DNA from: Promethearchaeota archaeon
GTDB taxonomy: Archaea; Asgardarchaeota; Lokiarchaeia; Sigyniarchaeales; SOKP01
Reading direction: 5' to 3'
Assembly (NCBI GenBank): GCA_019058445.1
Contig: JAHPZA010000004.1
Coordinates: 354,184-418,183, forward strand
DNA length: 64,000 nt
Part shown: one piece after another, positions 44,101 to 51,946 of the stretch
Layout: every line of letters begins with the position of its first letter
Position numbering within the stretch: the first letter of the stretch is position 1
Translations under genes and position numbers: made by a program
The notes under the pieces: generated by a model
Told to the model about the DNA's origin: nothing
What the model saw: only the letters and a program-made list of their open reading frames with translations
Database searches by the model: none

Positions 44101-44986
44101 GCAACCAAATAGGACCATACTAGGGGATATCGTTATTCCATTCCTTGAAGATGGAAATCATTCAATTCAAATATTCGGAAGAAATCCTCATAATAAAATT
44201 ATTAAATCTCCTGTGAGACACTTCATAACAGATGCCAATGCACCTTCAGCGTCAATCTCATTCAATCCTTATAAGGGAGATAAAATTGTGAACCAAACCA
44301 CCTTATTTGCGATAAATGCAGATGATGATGCGGGTTCCGGAATTGATACAATCAAATATAAATTGAATAACACAGAATGGTTAGATTATAAGGACCCTTT
44401 TGATTTAAATTACTATGCTCCCGGACTTTATAATCTCTTATATTATGCCACCGATCTTGCGGGGCATGCTGGAGAAGTACAAAATATTACCATTGAATTG
44501 TTAAGGGTCTCAATAATAGACATCGATATTCTGGATCATATGTATTCCATCGAAGTGTTTAACATCACGCTTTTCCTATGCAATGAGTTCGGTAAGGGAA
44601 TCAATTCCGCTACAATACAGTCGTGGTGGGACGGTAATCAGGTGTCTCAAAGTGATATTACGAACCTCGGAGGAGGATTATACGTCCTATCGCTTACACC
44701 TATCACTGTGGCTCCGGGGGGAGATCGGATACTTTTAAACATGACAATCACTGCCGAAGACTGCTTTGCGAAATATTATAAGACCTATCTTGCGGTTGAT
44801 CCTGATAGCATTGATAAAGGCCCTCCGTTTTCGTCTTCAAAGGGGGACGATAAAGATGACAATGAGAAAAAGGGAGTAGATCCTACAATTCCTCTCATTA
44901 TCCTTGGAATCTCTATTGCTGGCTGTTGTATAGTGGTTATTGTTGCATGGAAAAAAGAGTTGCTAAAGAAATTCAATAGAAAATAA
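41192..44986 (+). CDS. Large surface protein with duplicated laminin-G/lectin-like domains
   Basis: A 1264-residue predicted cell-surface protein: basic start and signal helix (about residues 13-31), an acidic linker, beta-rich domains, then two copies of a concanavalin/laminin-G-like module beginning GYYLSTNGFEND (about 449) and GYYLATYGFEND (about 739), each with GTIE(Y/F)W, NTW(Y/M)H and a YIDA(I/V)G.SWD end and followed by an Ig-like strand set. An Ig-like domain (SGIDTIKYKLNNTEW) precedes a C-terminal membrane helix (about 1231-1253) and basic tail. Binding to glycans or other cells is inferred. ATG 41192. Confidence 0.85.
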   Translation: MLKGENKTKSKQKVKLIIFVLGLMLAISVLNINKTAEQSQTEPEFKDITKEEDDITDENPSSSGVEYVGIDKTITKGSQGIGIEDNIKYDDNNIDATNFKRITRKVKTEAFSHAWPWDLWPLAHPQFFTTDDLYIIDALANDDNKYLGMDCQYASIGHVWSWNVLGFGTRVGAPFVNNPEKYRGVNQVQIKYEMVYTKREPNITPNADNIQIRFRAGNGLTSISSHDLGEGIMYQNGIWSDWVLVDDNPIHGERWTRTITIDGSQHSEILAAIWQGSYIDCMEVQVKNPEYPTVLRSRIRVDWVDIFYHYMEQQVDFQYELEIKECEIPDFQQFKSTATFTVDLEDSSPNVDLYLYDDSNSKWDKFGTTSSWDSEVIHFTVERHIENYFSNENKTRIRFYRPKFFRYTTLTRLWVDTIEIDFTTGIMFDIHSPENKTYYKDYFDSHMDGYYLSTNGFENDEPGTEPEWFKQVGTAGGTVEVIEELDQHKKVLELNDTSSLLQNAHVSKDFSTPQTNGTIEYWMQSDDVSKVNGFLVENGGNSLVRIRTWNNNLQVRNGSVWQDVVPLQNNTWYHIRVDFECTSGLYSGLSQYNWCIYVDGVKYGNYKFISNEVQADRIWWFTDYLNFMSGYIYYIDAIGVSWDSDYNIGENFNEGLLLSFTNYTNLDWMGFSLDNQDNKTILGDFTIPIPDIGTHTIQFFGNDSFGIMYHSEKRYFAVSSAIPNITIKTPEPIIYTEPMLGYYLATYGFENDVYWSEPEQWTSPAALSRGTVIRSLGNHEKVVEIDNIDWKYYYIINSFEGQENGTIEFWLRITDSGEVYQMGCLGPNGGPGPTFKIVNNKWRYSHSGATGTWSDINNLPAPLNNTWMHITLEFECGNGGYKGLAPDTYRIIMNENSSEDLPFRYETVNLTTFYVSTGIDFFHDNYRVYIDAVGYSWDVHYEIGDNKNEGLLLDFTLPIELDWIGYSLDGQPNRTILGDIVIPFLEDGNHSIQIFGRNPHNKIIKSPVRHFITDANAPSASISFNPYKGDKIVNQTTLFAINADDDAGSGIDTIKYKLNNTEWLDYKDPFDLNYYAPGLYNLLYYATDLAGHAGEVQNITIELLRVSIIDIDILDHMYSIEVFNITLFLCNEFGKGINSATIQSWWDGNQVSQSDITNLGGGLYVLSLTPITVAPGGDRILLNMTITAEDCFAKYYKTYLAVDPDSIDKGPPFSSSKGDDKDDNEKKGVDPTIPLIILGISIAGCCIVVIVAWKKELLKKFNRK

Positions 44987-45050
44987 TTAAATTTCAAATA
45001 AATTTTTTTTTTTATTACATTTTTATTCTAAAATTGAAAAAAAAAAGGAA

Positions 45051-45341
45051 TTAAATATTCCCAAATTCTATATCAAAATTATAGTATTTCCTTACTGGTT
45101 TTTTAACTTTCCAGATACATTTTAACCCTTTTTCGAATTGGACGAGATCTCCTTTTCCAAATTCAATTTTCTCTCCGGTTTCAGGATCGGATACTTCTAC
45201 TTCTCCTTCTAAGATATAGCAAGTTTCAGTATCTCCATATGACCAATCAAACTCACTTGTTTCTTTAGACCAAGTACCCCATGATTTAACCTTTAATTTA
45301 TTCAATTCCTCTTCTGAAGGGATTTTTTTTTTCATTTTCAT
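45051..45341 (-). CDS. Small cupin protein
   Basis: A 96-residue single-domain cupin (DUF861-like): YGDTETCYILEGEVEVSDPE then GEKIEFGKGDLVQFEKGLKCIW. The usual His ligands of cupin motif 1 are replaced (ETCYILEGE), as is common in DUF861 proteins, so metal binding is uncertain. ATG 45341. A broken copy of its last half lies at 38397-38535. Role unknown. Confidence 0.8.
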   Translation of the reverse strand: MKMKKKIPSEEELNKLKVKSWGTWSKETSEFDWSYGDTETCYILEGEVEVSDPETGEKIEFGKGDLVQFEKGLKCIWKVKKPVRKYYNFDIEFGNI

Positions 45342-45667
45342 ATTATTTCACTTCTATTTTACAAATTTTACCTATTTTCATTTGATTTTAAGATATTTTA
45401 TTATAAGATAACTCAAAATTTATAATTTTAAGTAAAATCGTAATTTTAATATGAATAAAAAGAAATTCTAATTTTTTTTTTGAAATTATGATTTTTCTCT
45501 TTCGTTTAAGATAATTTTTAATAAGGATATTATTATTAGTGAATTAAAAAATTTTTAAAAAAAAACACAAATATAAAAAATTTTATTTAGAATTAAGGTA
45601 AATAAAAACTATCCTTAATAAAGATTTATATAAATTTAATTGCATAAAAAAAGTTAAATCAGAATAA
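45342..45667. other. Gene-free AT-rich gap (promoter region)
   Basis: About 326 bases of very AT-rich DNA with A and T runs and no coding signal. It holds the promoters for the divergent cupin and GTPase genes; apart from the TATA-like box described separately nothing specific is seen. Confidence 0.6.
45625..45634 (+). promoter_or_regulatory. TATA-like box of the first Rab-like GTPase gene
   Basis: TTTATATAAA lies 46 bases before ATG 45680, a distance that fits an archaeal TATA box with start of transcription about 25 bases further on. Confidence 0.5.
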
Positions 45668-46201
45668 TTGGGTACTTCGATGACGAAAAAGTTCATACTA
45701 AAAATCCTTACTGCAGGGGAAGGAGGCGTGGGTAAAACTACATTGCTACATCGTTACGTTGAAGGTAAGTTCAGTGCAGATACTAAAATGACAATAGGAG
45801 TGGAATTCTTTTTAAAAGAAATTGATCTTGATGGAAAACAATGTACTCTCCAACTTTGGGACTTTGGTGGACAAGAACGATTTAGATTTTTATTAGAGAG
45901 TTATGTACTCGGAGCTAAAGGAGCTCTATTAATGTTTGATTTAACTCGGCCAATGACATTGGAAAATTTGCAACAATGGGTAACTATTTGTCGTAAAGGT
46001 GATCCAAACCTTCCTATCTTATTCTTGGGAACTAAACTGGATTTGGAAAATGACATAATGGTTGATGATGATTATGCTTTCACGTTCAAAGAACAGTTTG
46101 AGCTATTTGATTATATGAAAATTTCCTCAAAATCAGGACAAAATGTTTCAGAAGCATTTGAATTATTAACAAAAAAGATATTAGAGCGACAAACCTATTG
46201 A
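45668..46201 (+). CDS. Rab/Ras-like small GTPase (first of a tandem pair)
   Basis: A 177-residue small GTPase from TTG 45668; ATG 45680 (MTKKF) is the likelier start. G1 GEGGVGKTT, switch I Thr in KMTIGVEF, G3 WDFGGQERF, G4 GTKLDLE (Thr for the usual Asn) and G5 ISSKSGQ are all present, so GTP binding and hydrolysis are expected. There is no C-terminal Cys for prenylation. It overlaps the PIN gene by 4 bases and has a close paralogue at 47000. Asgard genomes carry many such GTPases; the partner is unknown. Confidence 0.93.
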   Translation: MGTSMTKKFILKILTAGEGGVGKTTLLHRYVEGKFSADTKMTIGVEFFLKEIDLDGKQCTLQLWDFGGQERFRFLLESYVLGAKGALLMFDLTRPMTLENLQQWVTICRKGDPNLPILFLGTKLDLENDIMVDDDYAFTFKEQFELFDYMKISSKSGQNVSEAFELLTKKILERQTY

Positions 46202-46647
46202 GTTTCCCAAAAAAAAAAGAGATTAATGTTGTAATATTCGATTCTAATTTTATTTTACTTCCTTACCAATTTAAAATTGACTATTTAAGTGATATTTATT
46301 TAAAATTAGAAGGAAGAACCAGGTTTTATGTATTTAAACAAAGTTTAGACGAGATTGAAGCAAAAATTAAAAGGGATCCTAAAACTAGAAAATTAAAGAG
46401 ACAGTTTAAGGGGAGTATGTCATATTTAGATAAAAACGAGAAGATTTATCCAATTTATTTTATTAATGAAGTTAAGGATGCAAATGAAACTACAGACGAT
46501 TTTCTATTAAAATGGTGTATTAGTTTTAAAAAAGAATTTAAAAAAGTTTTTTTAGCAACGAATGATGCAGCACTTCGTAGAAGAGCAAAAAAATCTAATG
46601 TAAATCTCATTTTTCTCAGACAAAAAAAATATTTAGTTATAGAATAA
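46198..46647 (+). CDS. FCF1-like PIN-domain protein
   Basis: A 149-residue PIN domain nuclease of the archaeal FCF1/UTP24-type (COG1412), with conserved acids in VVIFDSNFIL (about residue 15), QSLDEIEAK (about 52), ETTDDFLLKW (about 102) and the closing LATNDAALRRRAK (about 123). Eukaryotic FCF1 cuts pre-rRNA, so an rRNA processing role is plausible. It starts at TTG 46198, overlapping the GTPase stop (TTGA), so the two are translationally coupled. Confidence 0.82.
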   Translation: MSFPKKKEINVVIFDSNFILLPYQFKIDYLSDIYLKLEGRTRFYVFKQSLDEIEAKIKRDPKTRKLKRQFKGSMSYLDKNEKIYPIYFINEVKDANETTDDFLLKWCISFKKEFKKVFLATNDAALRRRAKKSNVNLIFLRQKKYLVIE

Positions 46648-46999
46648 AGCTAAATCGGTTTGTATTGAACTTGGTCTTGATTAGCTTCAAATTGCTTAAC
46701 TAATTCTTATCCTTTTTGAATAAACTCATTTTAAGGTTAAAACTTAGATCTGGATAAGATTAAATAAAGCAAAAACCATAAATAAAAAATTTAAGATTAA
46801 TTTTTTAAGATACATAAAATTTACTTAATAAAATTATCTATTCAAAAAAGATAGGAATACTATCAGATTGTTCAAATTAAAGTTGTGGGTACTTATGGAT
46901 TTCTAAGTGGGATATTATTTACAAATATTACAAATTTTAACACAAGGTAATCGATTAATAAAAAATTAAATCAATAATAAAATTGAGGAGATCTTCCTA
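46648..46999. other. Gene-free AT-rich gap
   Basis: About 350 bases between the PIN gene and the second GTPase gene without coding signal or clear structure. It ends with a good ribosome-binding site GAGGAG (46985-46990), nine bases before ATG 47000. Confidence 0.55.
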
Positions 47000-47518
47000 A
47001 TGAGTAAGCCAATCGTCTTAAAAGTGCTAACAGCAGGGGAAGGTGGGGTTGGTAAAACAACTTTACTTCATAGATATGTTGAGGGAAAATTCTCTTCTGA
47101 AACTAAGATGACAATTGGCGTAGAATTCTTTTTAAAAGAACTTAATATTGATGGTCAAAAAGTTATGCTGCAGCTTTGGGATTTTGGTGGACAAGAACGA
47201 TTCAGATTCTTACTTGAAAGTTATGTTATTGGAGCCCGTGGAGCATTACTTATGTTTGACTTGACTAGAACGATGACTTTAGAAAATATTGATCAATGGG
47301 TACAGATTGTACGCAAAGAAGACCCAGAATTACCTATTTTGTTTTTGGGATCAAAATCTGATTTGGAAGATGATCTATGCGTGAAAGATGATTACATCGA
47401 AGAGTTTAAACAACACTTTAACTTGTATGATTATTTACGCATTTCCTCAAAAACGGGTGAAAATGTAGAATATAGCTTCGAAAATTTAACTAGAGAAATA
47501 TTAAAGAAAATTTTATAG
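47000..47518 (+). CDS. Rab/Ras-like small GTPase (second of a tandem pair)
   Basis: A 172-residue GTPase very similar to the one at 45668 (most of residues 5-110 are the same or conservative). G1 GEGGVGKTT, KMTIGVEF, G3 WDFGGQERF, G4 GSKSDLE (Ser for Asn) and G5 ISSKTGE. No lipid-attachment Cys at the C-terminus. The ribosome site GAGGAG fixes ATG 47000. Tandem duplication with later divergence is inferred; the copy lacks the PIN partner. Confidence 0.93.
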   Translation: MSKPIVLKVLTAGEGGVGKTTLLHRYVEGKFSSETKMTIGVEFFLKELNIDGQKVMLQLWDFGGQERFRFLLESYVIGARGALLMFDLTRTMTLENIDQWVQIVRKEDPELPILFLGSKSDLEDDLCVKDDYIEEFKQHFNLYDYLRISSKTGENVEYSFENLTREILKKIL

Positions 47519-47553
47519 CGTGAATTAGGAAAAAAATCAGTCTAGTTGGAAAA

Positions 47554-48741
47554 TTATAACCTGTTTAAAATTATTGTTTCTATATCCTTATCGTTTAAAT
47601 TAACAGGATTATTTTTTAAACCCGCTTTTTTCACTATTTTTTCAATGTGTTCAGAAGTTATTCCATACTTTCCTAATCGGTCTATCTTCAGTTCTTCAGT
47701 CCATTTTTCAAGGGTACTAATTAATATCGAACAATTTTCATCAATTTTTCCTTCGCCATTCAATTTATTACCAGATAATAACGCGCCAATATTAGCATGT
47801 TTTTTTAATCCCGCCTTTCCGGCAACACTTAGTTCTTTAAGCTTTTTAATATTCATCCTTGTTGCTTCGGCTAAAAGCGTACCGCATACTACTCCGTGAG
47901 GGATATCAAAAAAACCTCCAATGGGAGAAGCAAGTCCGTGAACGATTCCTAACCCCGCATTCGCAAGCGTAATCCCAGACATAAGAGAGCCATAAGCCAT
48001 CGCAGCTCGAACATTCACATCTGAAGCTCCGCCAAAGCATGCCGGAATCATGTTTTTGTTCATATATTCCATTCCACTATACGCTAACGCATCCGTCATA
48101 GGACTAGCCTTAGTTGACACATAAGCCTCAAGTAATTGGGTAAAGGCGTCCATTCCGCATGCCCCCGTTATTGAAGGAGGGCAAGAAATCATAAGCTCTG
48201 GATCTATTAATGCAATATTAGGAATTAAATTATCATGTCGAAGAGATTTTTTAAAACCTTCGGAACCTATATCTGAAATAACCGCATTTTTAGTGGCTTC
48301 ACTGCCAGTTCCTGACGTGGTTGGAATTGCAATATAAGGTATTTTTTTTCCGTCATGTATTTTTGTACCAACTCCCTCAAGATAATTTTTAATTGAATCT
48401 TCTTTAGGAATCATGGCAGATATCGCTTTACCTGCATCAGTAACGCTACCTCCACCAATTCCAATAATTAAATCAATATTTTTGTTCCGAAAATTTTCAG
48501 CAATCTGGTCTACGATCGGTGGGGAGGGTTCGCCTTTAACTGAAACTGAAGTATAGGTAATTGATTTGTTTTCCATTGAGGAGGAAATTTCCTTCCATTT
48601 GCCTGATCGTTCAAGAGAACTTCCACCGATCACAAATAAAACATTATTACCGAATTTTGGAACGATTTCATACAATTCATTCAGCTTCCCAGCACCAAAA
48701 ATTATATGCGGAATGCTTGCAAAATTAAAATTTTGAATCAT
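47554..48741 (-). CDS. Iron-containing (group III) alcohol dehydrogenase
   Basis: A 395-residue Fe-ADH family oxidoreductase. NAD site GGGSVTDAGKAIS (about residues 95-107), TTSGTGSEATKNAVI, and metal ligands Asp in CGMDAFTQLLEAY (about 195), His in GIVHGLASPIGG and His in DIPHGVVCG. The fourth usual ligand (His four residues after the Asp) is Gln here, as in some subgroups, so the metal may differ or be absent. Interconverts an alcohol and an aldehyde in fermentation or detoxification; substrate unknown. Confidence 0.92.
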   Translation of the reverse strand: MIQNFNFASIPHIIFGAGKLNELYEIVPKFGNNVLFVIGGSSLERSGKWKEISSSMENKSITYTSVSVKGEPSPPIVDQIAENFRNKNIDLIIGIGGGSVTDAGKAISAMIPKEDSIKNYLEGVGTKIHDGKKIPYIAIPTTSGTGSEATKNAVISDIGSEGFKKSLRHDNLIPNIALIDPELMISCPPSITGACGMDAFTQLLEAYVSTKASPMTDALAYSGMEYMNKNMIPACFGGASDVNVRAAMAYGSLMSGITLANAGLGIVHGLASPIGGFFDIPHGVVCGTLLAEATRMNIKKLKELSVAGKAGLKKHANIGALLSGNKLNGEGKIDENCSILISTLEKWTEELKIDRLGKYGITSEHIEKIVKKAGLKNNPVNLNDKDIETIILNRL

Positions 48742-48929
48742 AATACCTACCTTATTGTTGTTATCAAAATTAATTAATTTTTTACATGGTTTTTAAAGTT
48801 CATCCTAAAATATATATTATATTTAATTGAAGTATGACAAAAATTAAGTGTTTTACAATAATATTTATAACTTAATTAAAATAATTTGTTTCATAATAAT
48901 TAAAACCAAGGTGAACTATCATTAAGAAA

Positions 48930-49259
48930 GTGAATGAAAAGGATTTTGAGTATAGGAATAAAGACTCTGGCGTTAAATACCTAATGCGCGGTCCGAGTAT
49001 TGATTGGGGCTTGATTTTACTTAAACCCGGGGAACATATGGGTGGCAAACCACATGGTCATAACGAAATTGATGAGACATTCTACTTTATGGAGGGAGAT
49101 GGGGTAATGATTATTGATGGTAAAGAATATGACGCACCTCAAGGAAGTGTGTTCTTATGTGAGCCAAAAGAAATGCATAACATTCGAAACAGTTCTGATA
49201 AGCCCATAAAAATTGTTTTTATTAAGGGAGAATATAAACCAGACGATAAAATAGAATAA
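48930..49259 (+). CDS. Single-domain cupin protein
   Basis: A 109-residue cupin starting at GTG 48930. Cupin motif 1 GGKPHGHNEIDETFYFMEGDG (two His and a Glu) and motif 2 PQGSVFLCEPKEMHNIRN (His) give a full metal site. Role unknown: isomerase, dioxygenase or sugar-binding. Followed 38 bases later by aIF1A on the same strand. Confidence 0.87.
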   Translation: MNEKDFEYRNKDSGVKYLMRGPSIDWGLILLKPGEHMGGKPHGHNEIDETFYFMEGDGVMIIDGKEYDAPQGSVFLCEPKEMHNIRNSSDKPIKIVFIKGEYKPDDKIE

Positions 49260-49297
49260 TAAAATATTTAACGAATTTTAAACTTGAGTAAATAATT

Positions 49298-49693
49298 ATG
49301 GCTAAAAAAAAGAAAAAACAGCAAAAAAGAGGGAAAAGAACTAAGGGATATCATGCTCCCGAAGAGATCGTTCCATCCAGAATTAAAATGCCAAACAAAA
49401 AAATGGGAGAATTGTTTGGTAGAGTTGTAGATATCCTTGGAAATGACCGGATGGAAGTATTTGCTGAAGATGGCAAACATTATATTGGTAGAATTAGAGG
49501 AAAGATCAAAAAGAGAGTATGGATAAGGAAAGGTGATCTTGTTGTTGTAAATCCCTGGGATTGGGCCACAGAAACAAAGGACGAACGTGGAAAATGTGAA
49601 ATCACGTGGAGATATATGAAAAGTGAAATTTCGTGGCTTTCACGTAATAATCGAGTCCCAGAGATTTTAGATATTAATAATATTCCTTTTTAA
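49298..49693 (+). CDS. Translation initiation factor aIF1A
   Basis: A 131-residue homologue of eIF1A, which binds the A site of the small ribosomal subunit during initiation. The OB-fold is seen in GELFGRVVDILGNDRMEVFAEDGK, IRGKIKKRVWIRKGDLVVVNPWDW, with the basic start KKKKKQQKRGKRTKG as in the eukaryotic factor. ATG 49298. A hairpin 16 bases after its stop may end transcription. Confidence 0.92.
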   Translation: MAKKKKKQQKRGKRTKGYHAPEEIVPSRIKMPNKKMGELFGRVVDILGNDRMEVFAEDGKHYIGRIRGKIKKRVWIRKGDLVVVNPWDWATETKDERGKCEITWRYMKSEISWLSRNNRVPEILDINNIPF

Positions 49694-49708
49694 TGAAATT
49701 AGTTTATT

Positions 49709-49726
49709 CACTCCATTTTAGGAGTG
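49709..49726 (+). terminator. Hairpin after aIF1A (candidate terminator)
   Basis: CACTCC (49709-49714), loop ATTTTA, GGAGTG (49721-49726) is a perfect 6-bp stem followed by a T-rich but not pure-T stretch. Position 16 bases after the stop suggests 3-prime end formation or mRNA protection; archaeal terminators are usually just T runs, so this is tentative. Confidence 0.35.
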
Positions 49727-49873
49727 TCTTCATTTCGTATTTATTATGCAGTCTTTAACTATATAGTTTCCCTTATAAAAAGCAAAATTTTATAATTTAT
49801 GATTACCTTGTGTAATATATACTTATTTTTCCAAGAAATTTTAAATTAAACCCAAATTAAATGAGGAAAAATC

Positions 49874-50638
49874 ATGTCAAACCATGAAGAGAAAATTGAG
49901 GAATCCGACGGAAATAAGGTAGATATAGATGGCGCGGTCAGTGAAGGACTTATCGAAGAAATAGAAGACTTAACTACGCTTTTTGCGGTAAGAACAACCA
50001 TTAATCAAGAGAGTAATATTTTAAAACAAATTTTTTATAGATTCCGCATTTTAGACACTATTCCGGATATCAAAGCGATGCTTGTAAGCCCTTTACTTCC
50101 AGGATATATCTTTATTGAAGCTTCACAGAAGCGCGACGTACAGATTGCTATACAAGGGATACCTCATATTAAAGGCCGCATTGTTGGACAGATAAAATTA
50201 AAAGAGATAAAACATGTATTAGTACCCAGAAGTGTAACTGAATTCTTAGAAGAGGGAGATACAGTTGAAATTATTTCTGGTGTTTTTGAGGGCTCGCGCG
50301 CCCTTGTCATGAGGATGCCCCATGATACTTCAAGTAGTGAAGAAGTTGTGGTAAGATTACTACAAGAAGAAACACCCATTACCATTAAAATTCATGGAGA
50401 CTACTTAAAACTGGTTGAAAAGAAGAAAAGACTAGAAGAGGAACCTATACCTGAAATTAAAGTAAGGTCCCCTGAAGAAATCGTCACAGATTTAGATCAA
50501 ATGATTACTTTTGATGATGAGATGGAGCTAGAGGAAGAACTTACTGAAGATTATGGAAACGATACATTCGAAGAATATGATGAGGAAATCGAAGAGGATG
50601 AGGAAGAAGATGAATGGGCAAAATTTGACGGTTTTTAA
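49874..50638 (+). CDS. spt5: Transcription elongation factor Spt5 with acidic C-terminal tail
   Basis: A 254-residue Spt5/NusG homologue. NGN domain about residues 35-115 (TTLFAVRTTINQES, MLVSPLLPGYIFIEA), KOW domain about 130-185 (FLEEGDTVEIISGVFEGSRA), then an unusual tail of about 65 residues that is very acidic (EEYDEEIEEDEEEDEW). Archaeal Spt5 normally ends soon after KOW (about 150 residues), while eukaryotic Spt5 carries acidic and repeat tails. It clamps RNA polymerase together with Spt4. ATG 49874 follows ATGAGGAAAAATC. Confidence 0.9.
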   Translation: MSNHEEKIEESDGNKVDIDGAVSEGLIEEIEDLTTLFAVRTTINQESNILKQIFYRFRILDTIPDIKAMLVSPLLPGYIFIEASQKRDVQIAIQGIPHIKGRIVGQIKLKEIKHVLVPRSVTEFLEEGDTVEIISGVFEGSRALVMRMPHDTSSSEEVVVRLLQEETPITIKIHGDYLKLVEKKKRLEEEPIPEIKVRSPEEIVTDLDQMITFDDEMELEEELTEDYGNDTFEEYDEEIEEDEEEDEWAKFDGF

Positions 50639-50870
50639 TCAAATTCCTCGAATTTATTTAATTTTTCTCTTATAAATCTTTTATCTCCTTTAGGAACTCT
50701 AGAACAATTAGATGCTCCGTGGTCTACAGGTTGGTCGTGATCAGTAATAAAGACTCATTCGTGAATAAATCCACGAGAATAGCAGCTCTATGGTCAATTC
50801 CATATTTTTCATGAAATTCTATTAGAAATTAACTATTTAATGAAAAAAGAAATAGAGTATTCCCGCTATA
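50635..50870 (-). pseudogene. Frameshifted gene remnant
   Basis: In a 412-base gap the minus strand gives IEFHEKYGIDHRAAILVDLF and TNES in one frame, then in another frame ITDHDQPVDHGASNCSRVPK..., REKLNKFEEFD and TAA at 50637. The two parts join if one base is lost around 50745, suggesting a decayed short gene. Family unknown; the stop overlaps the Spt5 stop on the other strand. The rest of the gap to 51050 is AT-rich and silent. Confidence 0.4.
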
Positions 50871-51050
50871 TTGGGAGCAATCACATTTTACTACTCTAAT
50901 AGGATTTTTTTAACTTTATCCTCATTCGTATAAAATCCTATGATTTTTTTTCCTTGACTTCGAACTGATATATTTTAGAACAGATTTTTATATCAAAACT
51001 ATTATTAGACAAATATCAAATAGAAAAGTTTTGAAAAGGTTTATGAATTC

Positions 51051-51797
51051 ATGATTAAAAATATCTTCATCATGAAAGCAACCACGGGAGAATTAATTTT
51101 TCATAAATCATATGAGGATATTTTTGATGTGAAGCTGACCAGCAGCTTTCTTTCCGCTATTTTCTCGTTTGTAAAACAAACTCTTAAAACAGAAAAGCTT
51201 TCTGAAATCGAAGTAGGGCCATTTCGGTTTATTTTCGAAATTGAAAAAATTAAATCAGAAGAATTAATGTTTGCAATATTCGCAGATCGAACTGATAATT
51301 TAGTAGAGCTCAGGAACCAACTAAGAGAAGTTAAAGCGCAATTTTTAGATAAATTTGAATTAGCCTCTTTAACTGAATTTGATGGTGAAATTTCAAAATT
51401 TTTTGAATTTGAAAATAATATTGATGATATCATGGAAAAAAGTAAGCAATTAGTGTCTGAAGATATTCAAAAGGATTTATTAAATATTATTAACGAACTA
51501 CATACTTTTTCCTCATTTGTGATGGCTTCTGCGCTATTGACACAAACAGGAAGAGTTATTGTTTCTTATCTAAATCCTAATGTATTATCAGAAATAATTA
51601 AACTTCTCGAAGCACGTTTCTTAATTGGAAATAACAAAATTAATGAATTAATTACTTTAGAAAGCTTCGGAATTTTAAGTCTAGTAGGAATTAACTCCTT
51701 TATTTCAGTAATTCAGTTTAAGAATAATTGTCCATTTGAGACCGCACTCATTATCTCTAAAAAATTCTCATCTAGATTGCGAAATTTGATATTTTAA
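51051..51797 (+). CDS. Longin-like plus roadblock-like protein
   Basis: A 248-residue soluble protein. Residues 1-105 look like a longin domain (MIKNIFIMKATTGELIFHKS, SFLSAIFSFVKQTL, EVGPFRFIFEIEK, LMFAIFADRTDN, LRNQLREVKAQFLDKF). After a helical middle, residues about 155-248 resemble a roadblock/LC7 domain (ASALLTQTGRVIVSYLNP... FISVIQFKN). In eukaryotes such domains form GEF platforms for Rab and Rag GTPases; here two Rab-like GTPase genes lie 4-5 kb away. Assignment by secondary structure pattern only. ATG 51051. Confidence 0.6.
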   Translation: MIKNIFIMKATTGELIFHKSYEDIFDVKLTSSFLSAIFSFVKQTLKTEKLSEIEVGPFRFIFEIEKIKSEELMFAIFADRTDNLVELRNQLREVKAQFLDKFELASLTEFDGEISKFFEFENNIDDIMEKSKQLVSEDIQKDLLNIINELHTFSSFVMASALLTQTGRVIVSYLNPNVLSEIIKLLEARFLIGNNKINELITLESFGILSLVGINSFISVIQFKNNCPFETALIISKKFSSRLRNLIF

Positions 51798-51946
51798 TTT
51801 TTAAAATCCAATTAACTATTTCAACATGATAATGATCTATTTTTATAATTTTATGTAAATAAATTACGTAAAAAAATTAAAAAACTATCAAAATCTCTTA
51901 TTCATAATATATTAGATATTAAATGTAAAAAAAAAAATAAAACAAA

